Numbered from the stretch's first letter, positions 24,851-36,596 are shown. The stretch: DNA of 64,000 nucleotides from Ligustrum vulgare (GCA_963555705.1 OY743180.1:40952129-41016128), one strand, 5' to 3'. The notes: a model not told the origin generated them from the sequence alone. Made by a program: numbers and translations.

Positions 24851-26113
24851 TTGGATGTGATATCGTATACTTTCAATTTAGCATATCAGTCGTAATGCAT
24901 TATTGATGATATACATTGGGCCAAAATAGTTTCAAAGCAAGAATCTTACATATTAAGCACAATTTAACATCCATAAAGAATTCAAATAGGGATATCATAT
25001 AAATTTGCGTGAAAGAGACCAGCTTTCTTTTAAGTTATTTCAATAATTTCAAAGTTTATGTCCTTTTTGAATTTCAAGAAAAACGAAAAGAACAAAAAAA
25101 ATTTCTCCCTTCTGACTTATATATGCGCTTTTTGCGGAAGCTTGCTCCAAGGGTCAAAAGTGTGTTTTTCGAGCTTAGTATAATGTTACCTTTCTCTACC
25201 AAACAACCAATCCAAAGGCTTCGATCCACAACCCATATACACCTTGGTTGCTTCTCAATCTCACACAGTTATTACTTGCATAAACGAGGTAACCAATAAA
25301 ATTGGGACTATGGACCTTATCTCGTGTTTCAAAACCAAAAACATACAATGCTTGCTCCATATACTCACCAGGGCTAATCTCAATAACACCCAAGTAAGAA
25401 ACAAATATTTATAGTAAATAATCAAGAACAAATAAAAATGTGATGATGATATAATATAGGATAACACAAATATTTTCAAAGAACGTAAGCTCACACAGAA
25501 CCACAGATTAAAACCAAGTTAATATACATGTGGCCAACACATGCAACTGATGCAAAAAATGACCCCAAGAAAAGATGTCATAGCATTTATCCTATCCCAT
25601 TCCATATTGATCACTCCTTGAGGATAGATATCTCCTCTCATCGCCCACCATGCTCTCTAGACAAATAGCTCTACACATGTCTAGCTAGTAAGTTAAGATG
25701 GATTCTAACTCTACAGGATAATCCTCTATCACCAAATCACTTTTCCCAACCTACGTGGATAATGGGTCTCCCCCTAACTTAAGTGATAGAAGTGCCTCTC
25801 TTGCACTCCAACTAATCAGGGTCTCCTTAAAGATAAAGGATTCCAAAATTTAATCACCTCTCCGCTCGTGATCAAATGTCACACTCCACATTCGTGGTAC
25901 AAACCATCAATGTACCCCTAGGCCTCTATACTATACCTCACCAATAGATATCTTCACACTTACTACTAAGTAATAAGATAACTTCAATTCATGCAATTAC
26001 ACAAACATCAAACAAATTGAAAGTGTAACATTTAACACTGCAGTGGAATTAACCAATCACAGACATGTAGAAAGGATTATACATAGTTGCAAATGCAGTA
26101 ACTAGGTTTACTC
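24851..26113. other. Unassigned AT-rich segment
   Basis: I find no convincing gene. The 96-codon frame at 25009-25299 has no recognisable motif. The right half may be the decayed continuation, on the minus strand, of the copia gag relic at 26114-26352. Confidence 0.35.
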
Positions 26114-26352
26114 TCAATAAACCTCACTAAGGTCATCACTTGACCATATAGCCAAATCCGCCTCACCTCTCATCTTACCTTTTTGCTTATCCTTCATCTT
26201 GGGACAATCTCTAATAAGTGTCCAGACTTACCACAGTTGTAACACCTTCTACCACTTGACTTGTCTCGTGCCTTGCCTCTCTTCTTACCACCCTCATTAC
26301 TCGAATCACTATTGTCTTGAGCTCTACCGAACTTTATTTTCTTAAACTTCAT
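26114..26352 (-). pseudogene. Copia-like gag C-terminus with damaged zinc knuckle
   Basis: On the minus strand from 26352 the frame reads MKFKKIKFGRAQDN, a lysine-rich stretch, then CYNCGKSGHLLEIVP, a knuckle whose last cysteine is replaced. TGA follows, then KDKQKGKMRGEADL and ESVY-like sequence to a stop at 26114. This is the typical C-terminal layout of copia gag. The chromovirus at 26458 inserted on the upstream side of this relic. Confidence 0.7.
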
Positions 26353-26457
26353 TCTAAGTGTAACGACCATGGTCTTTCTCCCATCTTCCCCTCTGTAGCT
26401 CAGAGGTTACTCCCCGTGCCATTATCTCATCTACTATCTACTTTGGGAGAGCCTAGG

Positions 26458-27339
26458 TGATGTGATCCAGACCACGAATACAAGCCCGCACAAAGATCTG
26501 TTGATGATCAAAGGGGGACCGATGAGTCGATTTCAAACAAAGAGGGCCAATGAAGCAATGGACAAGCTAGTACAAGAAACAATGGCCAAAACAATGTTCA
26601 TGTCATCAAAAGAAGCAAGTTCCATGTTAGGACCAAGCCAAAACGACGAGTGGATCAACCTCATTCAATGCGTTGAAGAAAATAGTGAAATTTCAATGTT
26701 ACGGCCGTAACATATATTTCCTCACGGCCGTAACCAGCTCACTACCAAAATCAATATTGCGAGAAATAAAATATTACGGCCGTAAGTGTTAAGGTTCACG
26801 GCCGTAAAGGAGTCACTGCTCAAAAATCAGAATTTGAATTTTTTTGACTTACGGCCGTAAGGAAATATGTCACAGCCGTAAATATGGTTCAGTAACAAGG
26901 TTACGGCCGTAAAGGAATTAGTTACGGCTGTAAAATTCGATACACGTAATTTTAGGGTTTTTATTTATTTCCTTATTTTTAGGTATTTGTTTTCTTGTAT
27001 AATTAAAACTCTTTAGTCAGGTTTTGACCCTATTTATAGGGTTGTAATTTTCATTATTCAGGACACAACTTTGATATTATAATTGAGAGGTTATTTTGCT
27101 TTCACAATCTTATTCTTCATTGAATAAAATCCGAACTTGCGAGTTATTCTTGTTTGTTCAAATCTCGGTGAGAATTATTATTGCTTGTGATCAAGAGGTC
27201 AATATATCCCAGCGATTGTATTGGTTGCTTGGTTCAATTAATTTTAATTGGATCCATAAATCGTGGTTTCTTGGCGTTCTTGGGTCGATTTCAATATTTT
27301 GTGGGTTGCGTAGCTACAATTGCTACTTGGTTTGCATCA
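26458..27339 (+). mobile_element. Chromovirus 5' LTR
   Basis: 882 bp. The first ~250 bp is open (26462-26710) and equals the C-terminus of the polyprotein encoded by the 3' LTR. Then comes the palindrome array (26699-26933), a TATA-like CTATTTATAGGG (~27028), and a T-rich end. TATA position implies transcription starts near 27060. Confidence 0.93.
26699..26933 (+). promoter_or_regulatory. TTACGGCCGTAA palindrome array, 8 sites
   Basis: Sites start at 26699, 26722, 26774, 26796, 26849, 26870, 26901 and 26922. Intervals are 23, 52, 22, 53, 21, 31 and 21 bp. Sites 1, 3, 5 and 7 read TTACGGCCGTAA; sites 2, 4 and 6 read TCACRGCCGTAA. The array lies in U3, upstream of the TATA box, where enhancer or repressor sites would be expected. 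No known factor is assigned. Confidence 0.85.
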
Positions 27340-27341
27340 TT

Positions 27342-27353
27342 TGGTATCAGAGC
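27342..27353 (+). other. Primer-binding site, initiator tRNA-Met
   Basis: TGGTATCAGAGC starts 2 bp after the 5' LTR end. It is complementary to the 3' end of plant initiator tRNA-Met and primes minus-strand DNA synthesis. Confidence 0.95.
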
Positions 27354-27909
27354 TTAGGCTCCAAAAATCAAGGTTATATCTTTGTTTTGTTTTCTTGAGT
27401 CTTCTTTAATATTGTTCTTCGTGTTCTTCCAGTTCTTGAGTCTTTAATCCAAAAATTGTCACAAAAAAAAAATTCAATAGTCGTTATTTCCATCGTTTGT
27501 TATCCAAATTAAATTTCGTTTGTTTCGTTATTCTCGTAGTTGAATTTTTGAGAAATTAAAAAAAAAAAAAAAATTCAACAGCAAAAGAAAAAGTTGTTAT
27601 TTGGTTTCAAGAAATACTTTCTTGAAACAATCTTATTTCCCATAAAAGTATCAAGTCCTATATAGAGTCGAATTCCATTCTCTAAAGGTCTTCTTCGAGT
27701 TTTCCAACACATTCATAAATTCTCACTCATACTCGATTTGAATCACTCGGGCTTAAACTTGTTTGAGTTCGGGTTCGTTCTTTGAAGCAATTGGGGTGAA
27801 AGTCATTGAGTAGAAAAAGGCAGAGAGGTGAGATCAATAGAGGGTAAAAGCCAAAAATTGAGTGATACACGAGCAAAATACACGTGAGGCATATATTACT
27901 TAGTTTAGG
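27354..27909 (+). other. Chromovirus untranslated leader
   Basis: About 550 bp between primer-binding site and gag start, with two A-runs (~27464 and ~27560). No open frame of note. Confidence 0.75.
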
Positions 27910-30900
27910 ATGTCGGAAAATTTTACTACAGCAAAGAACGGCGATCAAGTCAACATGGTGGAAGAATTGGCACAACGCTTTGAGAAAATGCTTGGGGCTA
28001 TGTCAAGCCGGATTGAAAGGTTAGAGCGGCCTAGGGAAGCGCCCAATGTGCGGAGACAAGTGGGGCGTGGTCATAGGATAGAGACGGAGGAAGAAGATGA
28101 ATTTGATGGGTATGATGATGGGGCACTTATGGATAGAGATGTTAGGCATGAACGACGAGGTAGAGAGGATGTTGGGGATCGATAGGATTGTGGCATGGGT
28201 AATATCAAAACAACTATTCCTTCCTTTAAGGGTCGGAGTGATCCGGAACAATATTTAGAATGGGAGAAAAGGATTGAGTTGATATTCGATTGCTACAGCT
28301 ATACGGAGGAGAAAAGGGTTAAGGTTGCAGTCCTTGAATTCACTGATTATGCACTTACTTGTTGGGATCAATTAGCAACCTCTAGGAGGCGAAATCCTGA
28401 GAGATCTATTAGTACATGGGGTGAATTAAAGGCTATCATGAGGAAGAGGTTTGTTCCTAGTCATTACCATAGGGAACTTCATCAAAAACTGCAAAGTCTT
28501 TACCAAGGTTCTAAGAGTGTTGAGGATTATCATAAGGAGATGGAGATGTTAATGCTTAGAGCCAATGTAGAGGAGGATGAAGAGGCCACTATGGCCCGTT
28601 TCTTAAATGGGATGAATAGAGATATAGCAAATTTGGTCGAATTGCAACACTATGTGGAGTTAGAAGATATGCTACATATGGCCATGAAAGTGGAGAAACA
28701 ATTGAAGAGAAAAGGGACAGCTAAGTATCAGTCGGGTTCTTCGGGTTCTAATCCGTCTTGGAAGCCGAAGTGGGAAAATAAAGGCGATGGGGCTGTTTCT
28801 AAAGGGAAGCTTGAGGCACCAAAAGGAAAGTTTGAAGTACCCAAGGGAAAGGAGGAGTCCGTTAACTAATTTTCACCCAAAGGGGAGTCTCAACCATCTA
28901 GGAGTAGAGATATCCAATGCTTCAAATGCTTGGGAAGAGGACATGTGGCTTCTCAATGCCCTAATAGGCGTGTTATTACCTTACGAGCAGAGGGGGCTTG
29001 GGAAAGTGGCAGCGATGAGGAAGACTACAGCGACATGCCCGCTTTGGAGGAAGCTAGTGATAATGAGGAATTGTTATCCGGAGAGCATGGGACGTTATTA
29101 GTAGCGAGGCGAGCCCTTAGTGCTAAAGTCAACGTGGATGACGTGGAGCAACAGAGGGAGAACATATTTCATACATGGTGTCGCATCCAAGACAAGGTAT
29201 GTAGTATGATTATTGATGGTGGTAGTTGTACAAATGTTGCTAGTACCACACTAATTGAGAAATTAGGGTTACCATTGTTAAAGCATCCATCATCTTATAG
29301 ACTTCAGTGGTGAATAGGAGGGTGTTAGTGAATTTTTCGATTGGTAGCTATATGGATGAAGTGATGTGTGATGTGGTTCCTATGCAAGCCGGGCACATTT
29401 TGTTGGGTAGACCTTGGCAGTATGATAGGAAGGTGACACATGATGGTTATAAAAATAGATATAGCTTTACCAAGGATGGGAGAAAAATTACACTTACGCC
29501 ATTGACATCATCACAAGTTTACGCAGATCAAGTTAAATTGAAAAATGATGAAGAACAAAAGGTGAGGAATATTGAGAAAAAGAGAGTTGAGGCCACGACC
29601 TTGGAAAAAGGAGAGGAAAAGAGGGTTGGAGCTATGACTCCAGAAAAAGGAGAGGCGAGAGAAAAAAAGAGTGTTGGGGTACATACCTCAGAAAAAGGAG
29701 AGGGAGCGAAGAGTGCCAGAAAAGAAAAACCAAGAGTGAGCTTTTATGCCAAAAGTAGTGAAATCAAGAAGGCTTTCTTGGAAAATCGACCAATGGTCCT
29801 TTTATTGTACAAGGAGTCATTCCTTGCCCTTGATGAAGCTAACAAACCCCTCCCTAGTTTGGTTATTTCTCTCTTGCAGGAATTTGACGATGTATTTCCG
29901 GAGGATATACCTAGTGGGTTGCCACCCATTCGAGGTATTGAGCATCAGATTGATTTTGTACCTGGAGCAGTCATTCCAAACTGTCCCGCTTATAGGAGTA
30001 ATCCCGAGGAGCGAAGGAGCTTCAAAAGCAAGTGGAGAAGTTGATGAGCAAGGGGTATATAAGGGAGAGCATGAGTCCATGTGCCGTACCTGTGTTACTT
30101 GTACCAAAGAAGGACGGGACTTGGAGAATGTGTGTTGATTGTAGAGCCATCAACAACATAACGGTAAAGTATCGTCATCCTATTCCTAGGTTAGATGATA
30201 TGTTGGATGAATTGCATGGCTCTAGCATATTTAGTAAAATTGATCTTAAGAGTGGTTATCATCAAATTAGAATGAAGGAAGGAGATGAGTGGAAAACTGC
30301 TTTTAAAACTAAATATGTCTTATATGAATGGTTAGTTATGCCGTTTGGACTTACTAATGCACCTAGCACGTTTATGCGTTTAATGAATCATGTTTTACGT
30401 GCATTTATAGGTAAATTCGTTGTAGTTTACTTCGATGATATCTTGATATATAGTAAAACTTTGAATGAACATGTGGAGCATGTTAGGTGTGTGCTTGTGG
30501 TTTTGAGGCAAGAGCAACTTTTTGCTAATTTTAAAAAGTGTAATTTTTGCATGGAGAAAGTTGTGTTTTTTGGCTATGTGGTTAGTGCTAAAGGAATAGA
30601 AGTAGATGAAGAGAAAGTCAAAGCTATTAAAGAATGACCAACACCTAAAAACATAACTGAGGTTAGAAGTTTTCATGGGTTGGCTAGTTTTTATAGGCGT
30701 TTTGTAAAGGATTTTAGCACAATTGCTGCACCACTCACAGAAATTGTCAAAAAGAGTGTAGGGTTTAAATGGGGAGTAGAACAGGAGCATGCATTTGAGA
30801 CTATTAAAACTATGTTGTGTGAAGCACCAGTTTTATCACTTCCTAACTTTGACAAGGCTTTTGAGATTGAATGTGATGCCTCAGGGCTAGGCATTGGAGT

Positions 30901-32739
30901 TGTTTTAATGAAGGATCGAAGGCCAATAGCCTATTTTAGCGAAAAGCTAAAGGGGGCTGCTCTTAATTATCTCACATATGACAAGGAGTTATACTCACTA
31001 GTGCGCGCTTTGGAGACATGGCAACATTACTTGTGGCCACGGGAGTTCGTGATTTACACCGATCATGAGTCCTTGAAGCATTTGAGGGGTCAAGCTAAGC
31101 TGAGTAAGAGACATGCAAGATGGGTAGAGTTCATCGAAACCTTTCCCTATGTCATCCGGTACAAACAAGGTAAGGAAAATGTGGTGGCAGATGCATTGTC
31201 TCGAAGGTATATTCTTTTAACTTCTTTGCATTCTAAATTGCTTGGGTTTGAATACGTTAAGGACATGTATGCTAATGATCCGGACTTTTCTAGTATTTAT
31301 GATTCATGTGGTAAAGGGGCTGTGGATAAGTTTTTTAAACATGATGATTATTTATTCCGAGAAAATAAATTGTGTGTCCCTAGGTGTTCAATGAGGGAGT
31401 TACTTGTGAGAGAGGCCCATAGTGGAGGTCTAATGGGTCATTTTGGAATTAAAAAGACCATCGAAATCCTAAGTGAACATTTCTATTGGCCTAAGATGAA
31501 GATTGATGTGGTTCGGGTTTGTAGTAGATGCATTACTTGCAAGAAGGCAAAATCTAGGATTAAACCTCATGGATTATATATGCCTTTACCCGTCCCTAGT
31601 GAACCTTGGGTCGATATCTCTATGGATCTTTTTTGGGATTACCTAGGACTAAGAAGGGCAGAGACTCGATTTTTGTGGTGGTAGATCGCTTTAGTAAAAT
31701 GGCACATTTCATACCATGCCATAAAACTGATGGTGCTACCAACATAGCTGATATTTTCTTTAGGGAAGTCGTGCGCTTACATGGGGTTCCTAAGAGTATA
31801 GTCTCGGATAGGGATGTTAAATTCCTTAGTCATTTTTGGAGAGTCTTGTGGAACAAACTAGGAACAAAACTACTTTTTTCTACAACTTGTCACCCACAGA
31901 CCGATGGACAGACCGAGGTAGTAAATAGGACAATGATTCAATTATTGCGCACCATAATCAATAAAAATCTGAAAAATTGGGAAGAGTGTTTACCATTTAT
32001 TGAATTTGCATATAATAGGGTTATACATTCTACTATTTCTTGTTCACCATTTGAAATTGTTTATGGTTTTAATCCGCTAACACCATTGGATTTAATTCCT
32101 TTACCTGTGAATGAACGTAGTAGTTTAGATGGAAAGAAAAAGGCTAAGATGGTTAAATCACTCCACGACAAGGTGAGGTTGGCGATTGAAAAGAAAAATG
32201 AACATTATGCTTTGCAGGCTAACAAAGGAAGAAAGGGCGTCATATTTGAACCCGGTGATTGGGTTTGGGTACATTTGAGAAAGGAGCGGTTTCCAGAACA
32301 ACGCAAGTCAAAGTTACAACCGAGAGGGGATGGTCCATTCCAAGTGATTGAAAGGATCAATGACAATGCCTATAAACTCGATCTTCCTGGTGAGTATAAT
32401 GTTTCGGCTTCGTTTAATGTTTCTGATCTATCTCCGCTTGATGCAGGTACAGATTCGAGGTCGAATCCTTTCAAAGAGGGAGGGGATGATGTGATCCAGA
32501 CCACGAATACAAGCCCGCACAAAGATCCGTTGATGATCAAAGGGGGACCGATGACTCGATTGCAAACAAAGAGGGCCAATGAAGCAATGGACAAGCTAGT
32601 ACAAGAAACAATGGCCAAAACAATGTTCGTGTCATCAAAAGAAGCAAGTTCCATGTTGGAACCAAGCAAAAACGATGAGTGGATCAACCTCATTCAATGC
32701 GTCGAAGAAAATAGTGAAATTTCAATGTTACGGTCGTAA
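27910..32739 (+). pseudogene. Chromovirus gag-pol polyprotein, broken
   Basis: Start ATG 27910. In order: gag capsid block (28195-28869), zinc knuckle CFKCLGRGHVASQC (~28920), protease with IIDGGSCTNVAS (~29210), reverse transcriptase (YFDDILIYS ~30430), RNase H ([10 protein letters not shown] ~30868; ADALSRRY ~31190), integrase zinc finger ([12 protein letters not shown] ... [11 protein letters not shown], ~31410-31550), integrase core ([13 protein letters not shown] ~31800; [14 protein letters not shown] ~31890) and GPY-type domain ([16 protein letters not shown] ~32330). Damage: stops at 28183, 28867 and 30635 (TGA), and frame changes near 29308, 30010 and 31640. The last 84 codons, stop included, lie inside the 3' LTR; the stop is the TAA of the first palindrome at 32728-32739. 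No separate chromodomain is obvious. Confidence 0.93.
32469..32486 (+). other. Polypurine tract of the chromovirus
   Basis: TTTCAAAGAGGGAGGGGA abuts the 3' LTR start TGATGTGATCC. It primes plus-strand synthesis and at the same time encodes part of the polyprotein. Confidence 0.9.
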
Positions 32740-33367
32740 CATATATTTCCTCACGGCCGTAACCAGCTCACTGCCAAAATTAATATTGCGAGAAATAAAA
32801 TATTACGGTCGTAAGTGTTAAGGTTCACGGCCGTAAAGGAGTCACTGCTCAAAAATCAGAATTTGAATTTTTTTGACTTACGGCCGTAAGGAAATATGTC
32901 ACGGCCGTAAATATGGTTCAGTAACAAGGTTACGGACGTAAAGGAATTAGTTACGGCCGTAAAAGTCGATACGCGTAATTTTAGGGTTTTTATTTATTTC
33001 CTTATTTTTAGGTATTTGTTTTCTTGTATAATTAAAACTCTTTAGTCAGGTTTTGACCCTATTTATAGGGATGTAATTTTATTATTCAGGACACAACTTT
33101 GATATTATAATTGAGAGGCTATTTTGTTTTCACTATCTTATTCTTCATTGAATAAAATCCGAACTTGCGAGTTATTCTTGTTTGTTCAAATCTCGGTGAG
33201 AATTATTATTTCTTGTGATCAAGAGGTCAATATATCCCAGCGATTGTATTGGTTGCTTGGTTCAATTAATTTTAATTGGATCCATAAATCGTGGTTTCTT
33301 GGCGTTCTTGGGTCGATTTCAATATTTTGTGGGTTGCATAGCTACAATTGCTACGTGGTTTGCATGA
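32487..33367 (+). mobile_element. Chromovirus 3' LTR
   Basis: 881 bp, closely matching 26458-27339. It encodes the polyprotein tail ([13 protein letters not shown] ... [12 protein letters not shown]). The terminal CA is mutated to GA. Followed by ctagg. Confidence 0.94.
32728..32962 (+). promoter_or_regulatory. Palindrome array of the 3' LTR, 8 sites
   Basis: Sites start at 32728, 32751, 32803, 32825, 32878, 32899, 32930 and 32951; intervals 23, 52, 22, 53, 21, 31 and 21, identical to the 5' LTR. Several differences between the two LTRs fall inside the sites (CGGTCG or CGGACG here), partly C-to-T changes at CpG. Confidence 0.85.
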
Positions 33368-33372
33368 CTAGG

Positions 33373-33641
33373 CCTATCTTACTCATGGCGTGTCCCCAAG
33401 ATTCGAACTGTTGACCTCTCTTTTAAGAGAGACTTCACTTAAAGGGAGGTCATGTGTTCAAATCCCGGGGATGCATTAGAGAGCTAATGGTACACAAAAT
33501 AGCCCCTGAGCCATAAAGGAAAGATTGGGGAAAGGCCGTGGTCATTAAAAAAATGAACCACTTTAGGAGAGTCTAAGCTCATCTTACCCCTCATGGATTT
33601 CTGAACGCGTCCTCGAGATTCAAAATCAATTGGACAACTTG
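33373..33641. other. Flank with a possible short SINE-like insertion
   Basis: Continues the sequence interrupted by the chromovirus. A segment with GTTCAAATCCC (33449-33460; resembles a Pol III B box) ends in an A-run (~33546) and is bordered by imperfect copies of CTTTRGGAGAGYCTARG (26441 plus 33373 side, and ~33562). No clear A box, so SINE status is doubtful. Confidence 0.3.
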
Positions 33642-33677
33642 TGTAACGCCCCTAGTTCTAAACACACAGAACGCCAC
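33642..33677 (+). mobile_element. Left tip of an outer TGTAACG-type LTR
   Basis: TGTAACGCCCCTAGTTCTAA and a further 16 bp resemble the starts at 34378 and 44817. It is cut at 33677 by the Athila-type LTR; the continuation (GTCATCCTTTC) appears at 56999, matching CGTCATTTTCTG in the intact copy at 44817. Confidence 0.65.
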
Positions 33678-34033
33678 TGATAAGTGTAATTTATATACTT
33701 ATTTATATATCTAAATTAGAATTATTTATTGTCATTTTAGAATAAGTCTACATAATTGTTTGTATTGGTTTATATTCCTGGAAATATCCCAAAATCAATT
33801 GAATTGTGCAATTGAGGCAAATAATGTGCATTTGGGTGATAATTGGAGCTAAAACGGATAAATGGATGATGATCATATCAACCGGGTTGTACTTGAGGTG
33901 CAAAGTTCTAGAAATCAAAGTTGGATGGCTCAATTGAAGATGAGGAGAAGTTGGAAAAAAGATTTGAAGAGATTTGAAAGTACACCAAGTTTATTACTTG
34001 GATGCGATATAGTACAATTGCAATTTAATACAC
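33678..34033 (+). mobile_element. 5' LTR, internally deleted
   Basis: Starts TGATAAGTGTAATTTATA and ends TTTAATACA, followed by AGTTTTTGACGCC, a mutated TGGCGCC primer site. It shares the stretch ending in GATTTGAAAGTAY with the 3' LTR at 55709, then jumps to the LTR end. About 1.1 kb is therefore missing. Confidence 0.75.
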
Positions 34034-34200
34034 CAAGTTTTTGACGCCATTACAGGAGATTGTAGTTCAAATTTATTTTTAGGCCACTTTCACTAATTCG
34101 GACTTTTTACTGCTTACTTTAGTTTATTTTTATTTTAGTAATTTCTATTTGTTAATTTTAGTTCATTCACTTTTTCTTTGTTTTCTTTTTCAAGTTGTGC

Positions 34201-34377
34201 ATGCGATGTTTGAAAAACGGAGAACTTGTAGAAGGTGATCCTGAAATCGAACAAACTTTGCACTGCAAGCTAAGGAAAGCTAAAGAATCAAATTAACAGG
34301 AAAATAAAAAATAGGAAGACATGGTTAACAATCAAGGTGCACTAGCTATTGATCCACCTATTGATGAAGATGACATG
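34201..34377 (+). pseudogene. Athila-type gag N-terminus
   Basis: ATG 34201 gives MRCLKNGELVEGDPEIEQTL and more, reaching a TAA; a second piece reads MVNNQGALAIDPPIDEDDM up to the insertion at 34378. It resumes across the insertion at 43387 with LVGDFMTPRIVQIQSSIV. Confidence 0.7.
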
Positions 34378-35511
34378 TGTAATGCCCCGAATTCCGTGAA
34401 ACCCGGGACGCCACTTCTCCTTTAAATCTAATTTTATTGTGAAAAATAAAATAAATTCTAAACATTGTATTTATCATTTGAAAATTTCAGTGGAAACTTA
34501 ATTCTGATAAATTCATTTAAAGCAATTCATAAAATTTTAATTCTCAAAAATAACTAAATTTATCGCGTTTATTATTTGGAAACTACAGCGGAAACTAATT
34601 CATATGAATTCTGAAACATTTATAAAACTTTAAATCTAAATTTTTCAAAGGAAAGTAACGGTAAATAACTTAATTGACAATATTCATAAATCGTGACTTT
34701 CAAAAAAAATATAATTTCATTATTAATCTGCCACCACCGCCCTTTCATTTGTCATTATCTCCGAAATCTGCAAAAGCTGTTAAAAATGGAACGAGCATTT
34801 CGAAAGAAATACTTAGTAGACTCATCGCCAATAATCAATTTACAGAATAATTGAACATATAATTATGCAACTCATATAGTGATCACATCATCATAATCAT
34901 ATGCTCTTTAAAAATCATAGGGTGTGGGTAGTCTCGTTTCATACATTTAAGCATTTAAGTTATACATAACCACATCAATTTCTCATGCATTAAAGCATTT
35001 AAATTATGCATAACCACATTCTGATTTTTATCTCATAAGAGATATTCTTGTCTTATCTCATGAATCAAAGCATTTAAATCACATAAATTCACATAATACA
35101 TGCAATTACAATCTAAACTAATTATTGGAGACGAGTCTACCTCAATATCGCGAGTTTGAAAGTAGAGCGAAAAATATCACGTTAATCCTTTAAATCTTCG
35201 AACACTTCGTCTAGGCAAAATTAAATTAAATTAAATTAATTTAGTACATCTAAAATTTAAAGATTAAAGTGATAAAATAAATGTTAGAGAATTTAAAAGC
35301 TTAAGGGATGAAATAGACTTATTTTCGAAAAGGACCGACTCATAGGATTTCAAAACACTAGGGTTCAACTAACTTATTTCCCAAGTGCAGAGATTAAGTT
35401 AACGGACTTTTAAAATAAGATGACTGAATTAGACTTTTGACTAAAATAAATGAGTTTTGATACTTAGGGGACTAAAAAGTAATTTTTTAAAATATCAAAA
35501 TATAAACCATT

Positions 35512-35518
<7 letters not shown>

Positions 35519-35542
<24 letters not shown>
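35519..35542 (+). repeat. (CT)n microsatellite
   Basis: About 12 CT units after a C-run. GA/CT-rich tracts occur in the same place in the relatives near 46490 and 53052-53093. Confidence 0.93.
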
Positions 35543-35598
35543 TCATGTCTCGGACACAAGAAGAGAGGGGAGAGAGATATGGCGACAGGAAGGGGACT

Positions 35599-36596
35599 TG
35601 ACGCGATCCCAGTCGGGGAATCTCGTCGAACACGCGGAATAACGAAATTTAAAACCCTAGGAAAGATCTAAATCAGATCTGACACAAAAATAACAAGAAT
35701 TAAAATACTGGAAAGATAAAATTGACGATAGGACCTTGACCCAAGATTCACGACGCAATTACTTGACGATGCGGAATCGAGATCCAAGGTTTTCGAAACA
35801 CCACAAGGACTTGTCAATTTCCTTGATAAGATTCTAAATTGGAAACGCAACAAATATTCTCACGAATATTTGATAAGTTCAACGCCACAAATAATTCACA
35901 ATATTTGATAAGTTGGATTTGTTCTCAAAGAACACAAAAGGGACTCCTCAACCTTTTAATTGGAGAAAACTCTCTCAACTTTATTCATAAACTCAAACTT
36001 AACTGTTTTTACAATGAATTGAAAAGCGTATAAATAAGCAAAATAACCTAGCATCTAATTTACTCAAAATAGAATTCTAATTATGCTAAAATTCTAAAAT
36101 AGGAAAATAACCTAAATTAATAAAAGGAAATAAAATAATTAAAAATAGCAAAATCTGGCCCGCTCATCATTTACGGCCGTGAAGAATACATTTACGGCCG
36201 TAATGGCCTCTCTGAACAAAATCTGATTTATTGTTTACGGCCGTGATGAATTTCTTACGGCCGTGAAACTCCCCTTTTTGAATGTTACGCCCGTAACTTC
36301 CAAGCTTACGGCCGTAAGCCTCGTTCTGCAGAAAATCTTCATTTTTCCTCGTTAATTGATTACGGCCGTGATTGTAAGATTTACGGCCGTGAATACATGT
36401 TTTACGGCTGTGAAGAATTTCCATTACGGCCGTAAGGCCTTTTCTGCATAAACAATTTCTTTTACTCGATTCGGCTCGATCCGTCCCTCTTCTCGGCCCA
36501 ATCCCAACACGATACTTGCTCCGTTTTGCACGTAGATCACTATCATATTGTTGATGGCTCGACTTCGCCCTTCGTTTCCTGGTCTGGATCACATCA
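35599..36596 (-). mobile_element. Derivative LTR, copy a
   Basis: 998 bp. Contains ten palindrome sites and, toward the PBS side, a minus-strand TATA (TATTTATACGC, ~36030). Differs from copies b and c at about ten positions each. Confidence 0.93.

Larger units (their letters stand above)
26458..33367 (+). mobile_element. Complete chromovirus (Ty3/gypsy, CRM-like), TSD ctagg
   Basis: A 6,910-bp element with LTRs of 882 bp (26458-27339) and 881 bp (32487-33367), flanked by the exact 5-bp duplication ctagg (26453-26457 and 33368-33372). The LTRs begin TGATGTGATCCAG; the left ends CATCA, the right has mutated to CATGA. Primer-binding site and polypurine tract are intact. LTRs differ at relatively few sites, so insertion is not very old. 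The polyprotein is broken, so it cannot move by itself. Clade: integrase wording and a reading frame extending into the 3' LTR fit the CRM clade, but no search was run. Confidence 0.95.

Noticed and set aside
25009..25299. 96-codon open frame
   Set aside because: No motif, no neighbour support, AT-rich; treated as chance.
26699..26933. Regular repeats reminiscent of a CRISPR array
   Set aside because: Units are 12-bp palindromes with spacers of about 9-42 bp, inside a plant LTR, with no cas genes. A regulatory array fits better.
33678..34033. Independent solo LTR
   Set aside because: It is followed by a primer-site-like TTGACGCC and by gag in the right orientation, so it is better read as a deleted 5' LTR of the split element.
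36167..36440. YGRK units resembling the basic core of a viral transactivator
   Set aside because: The resemblance comes from translating the TACGGCCGTAAG palindrome. It is four residues long and there is no other similarity.
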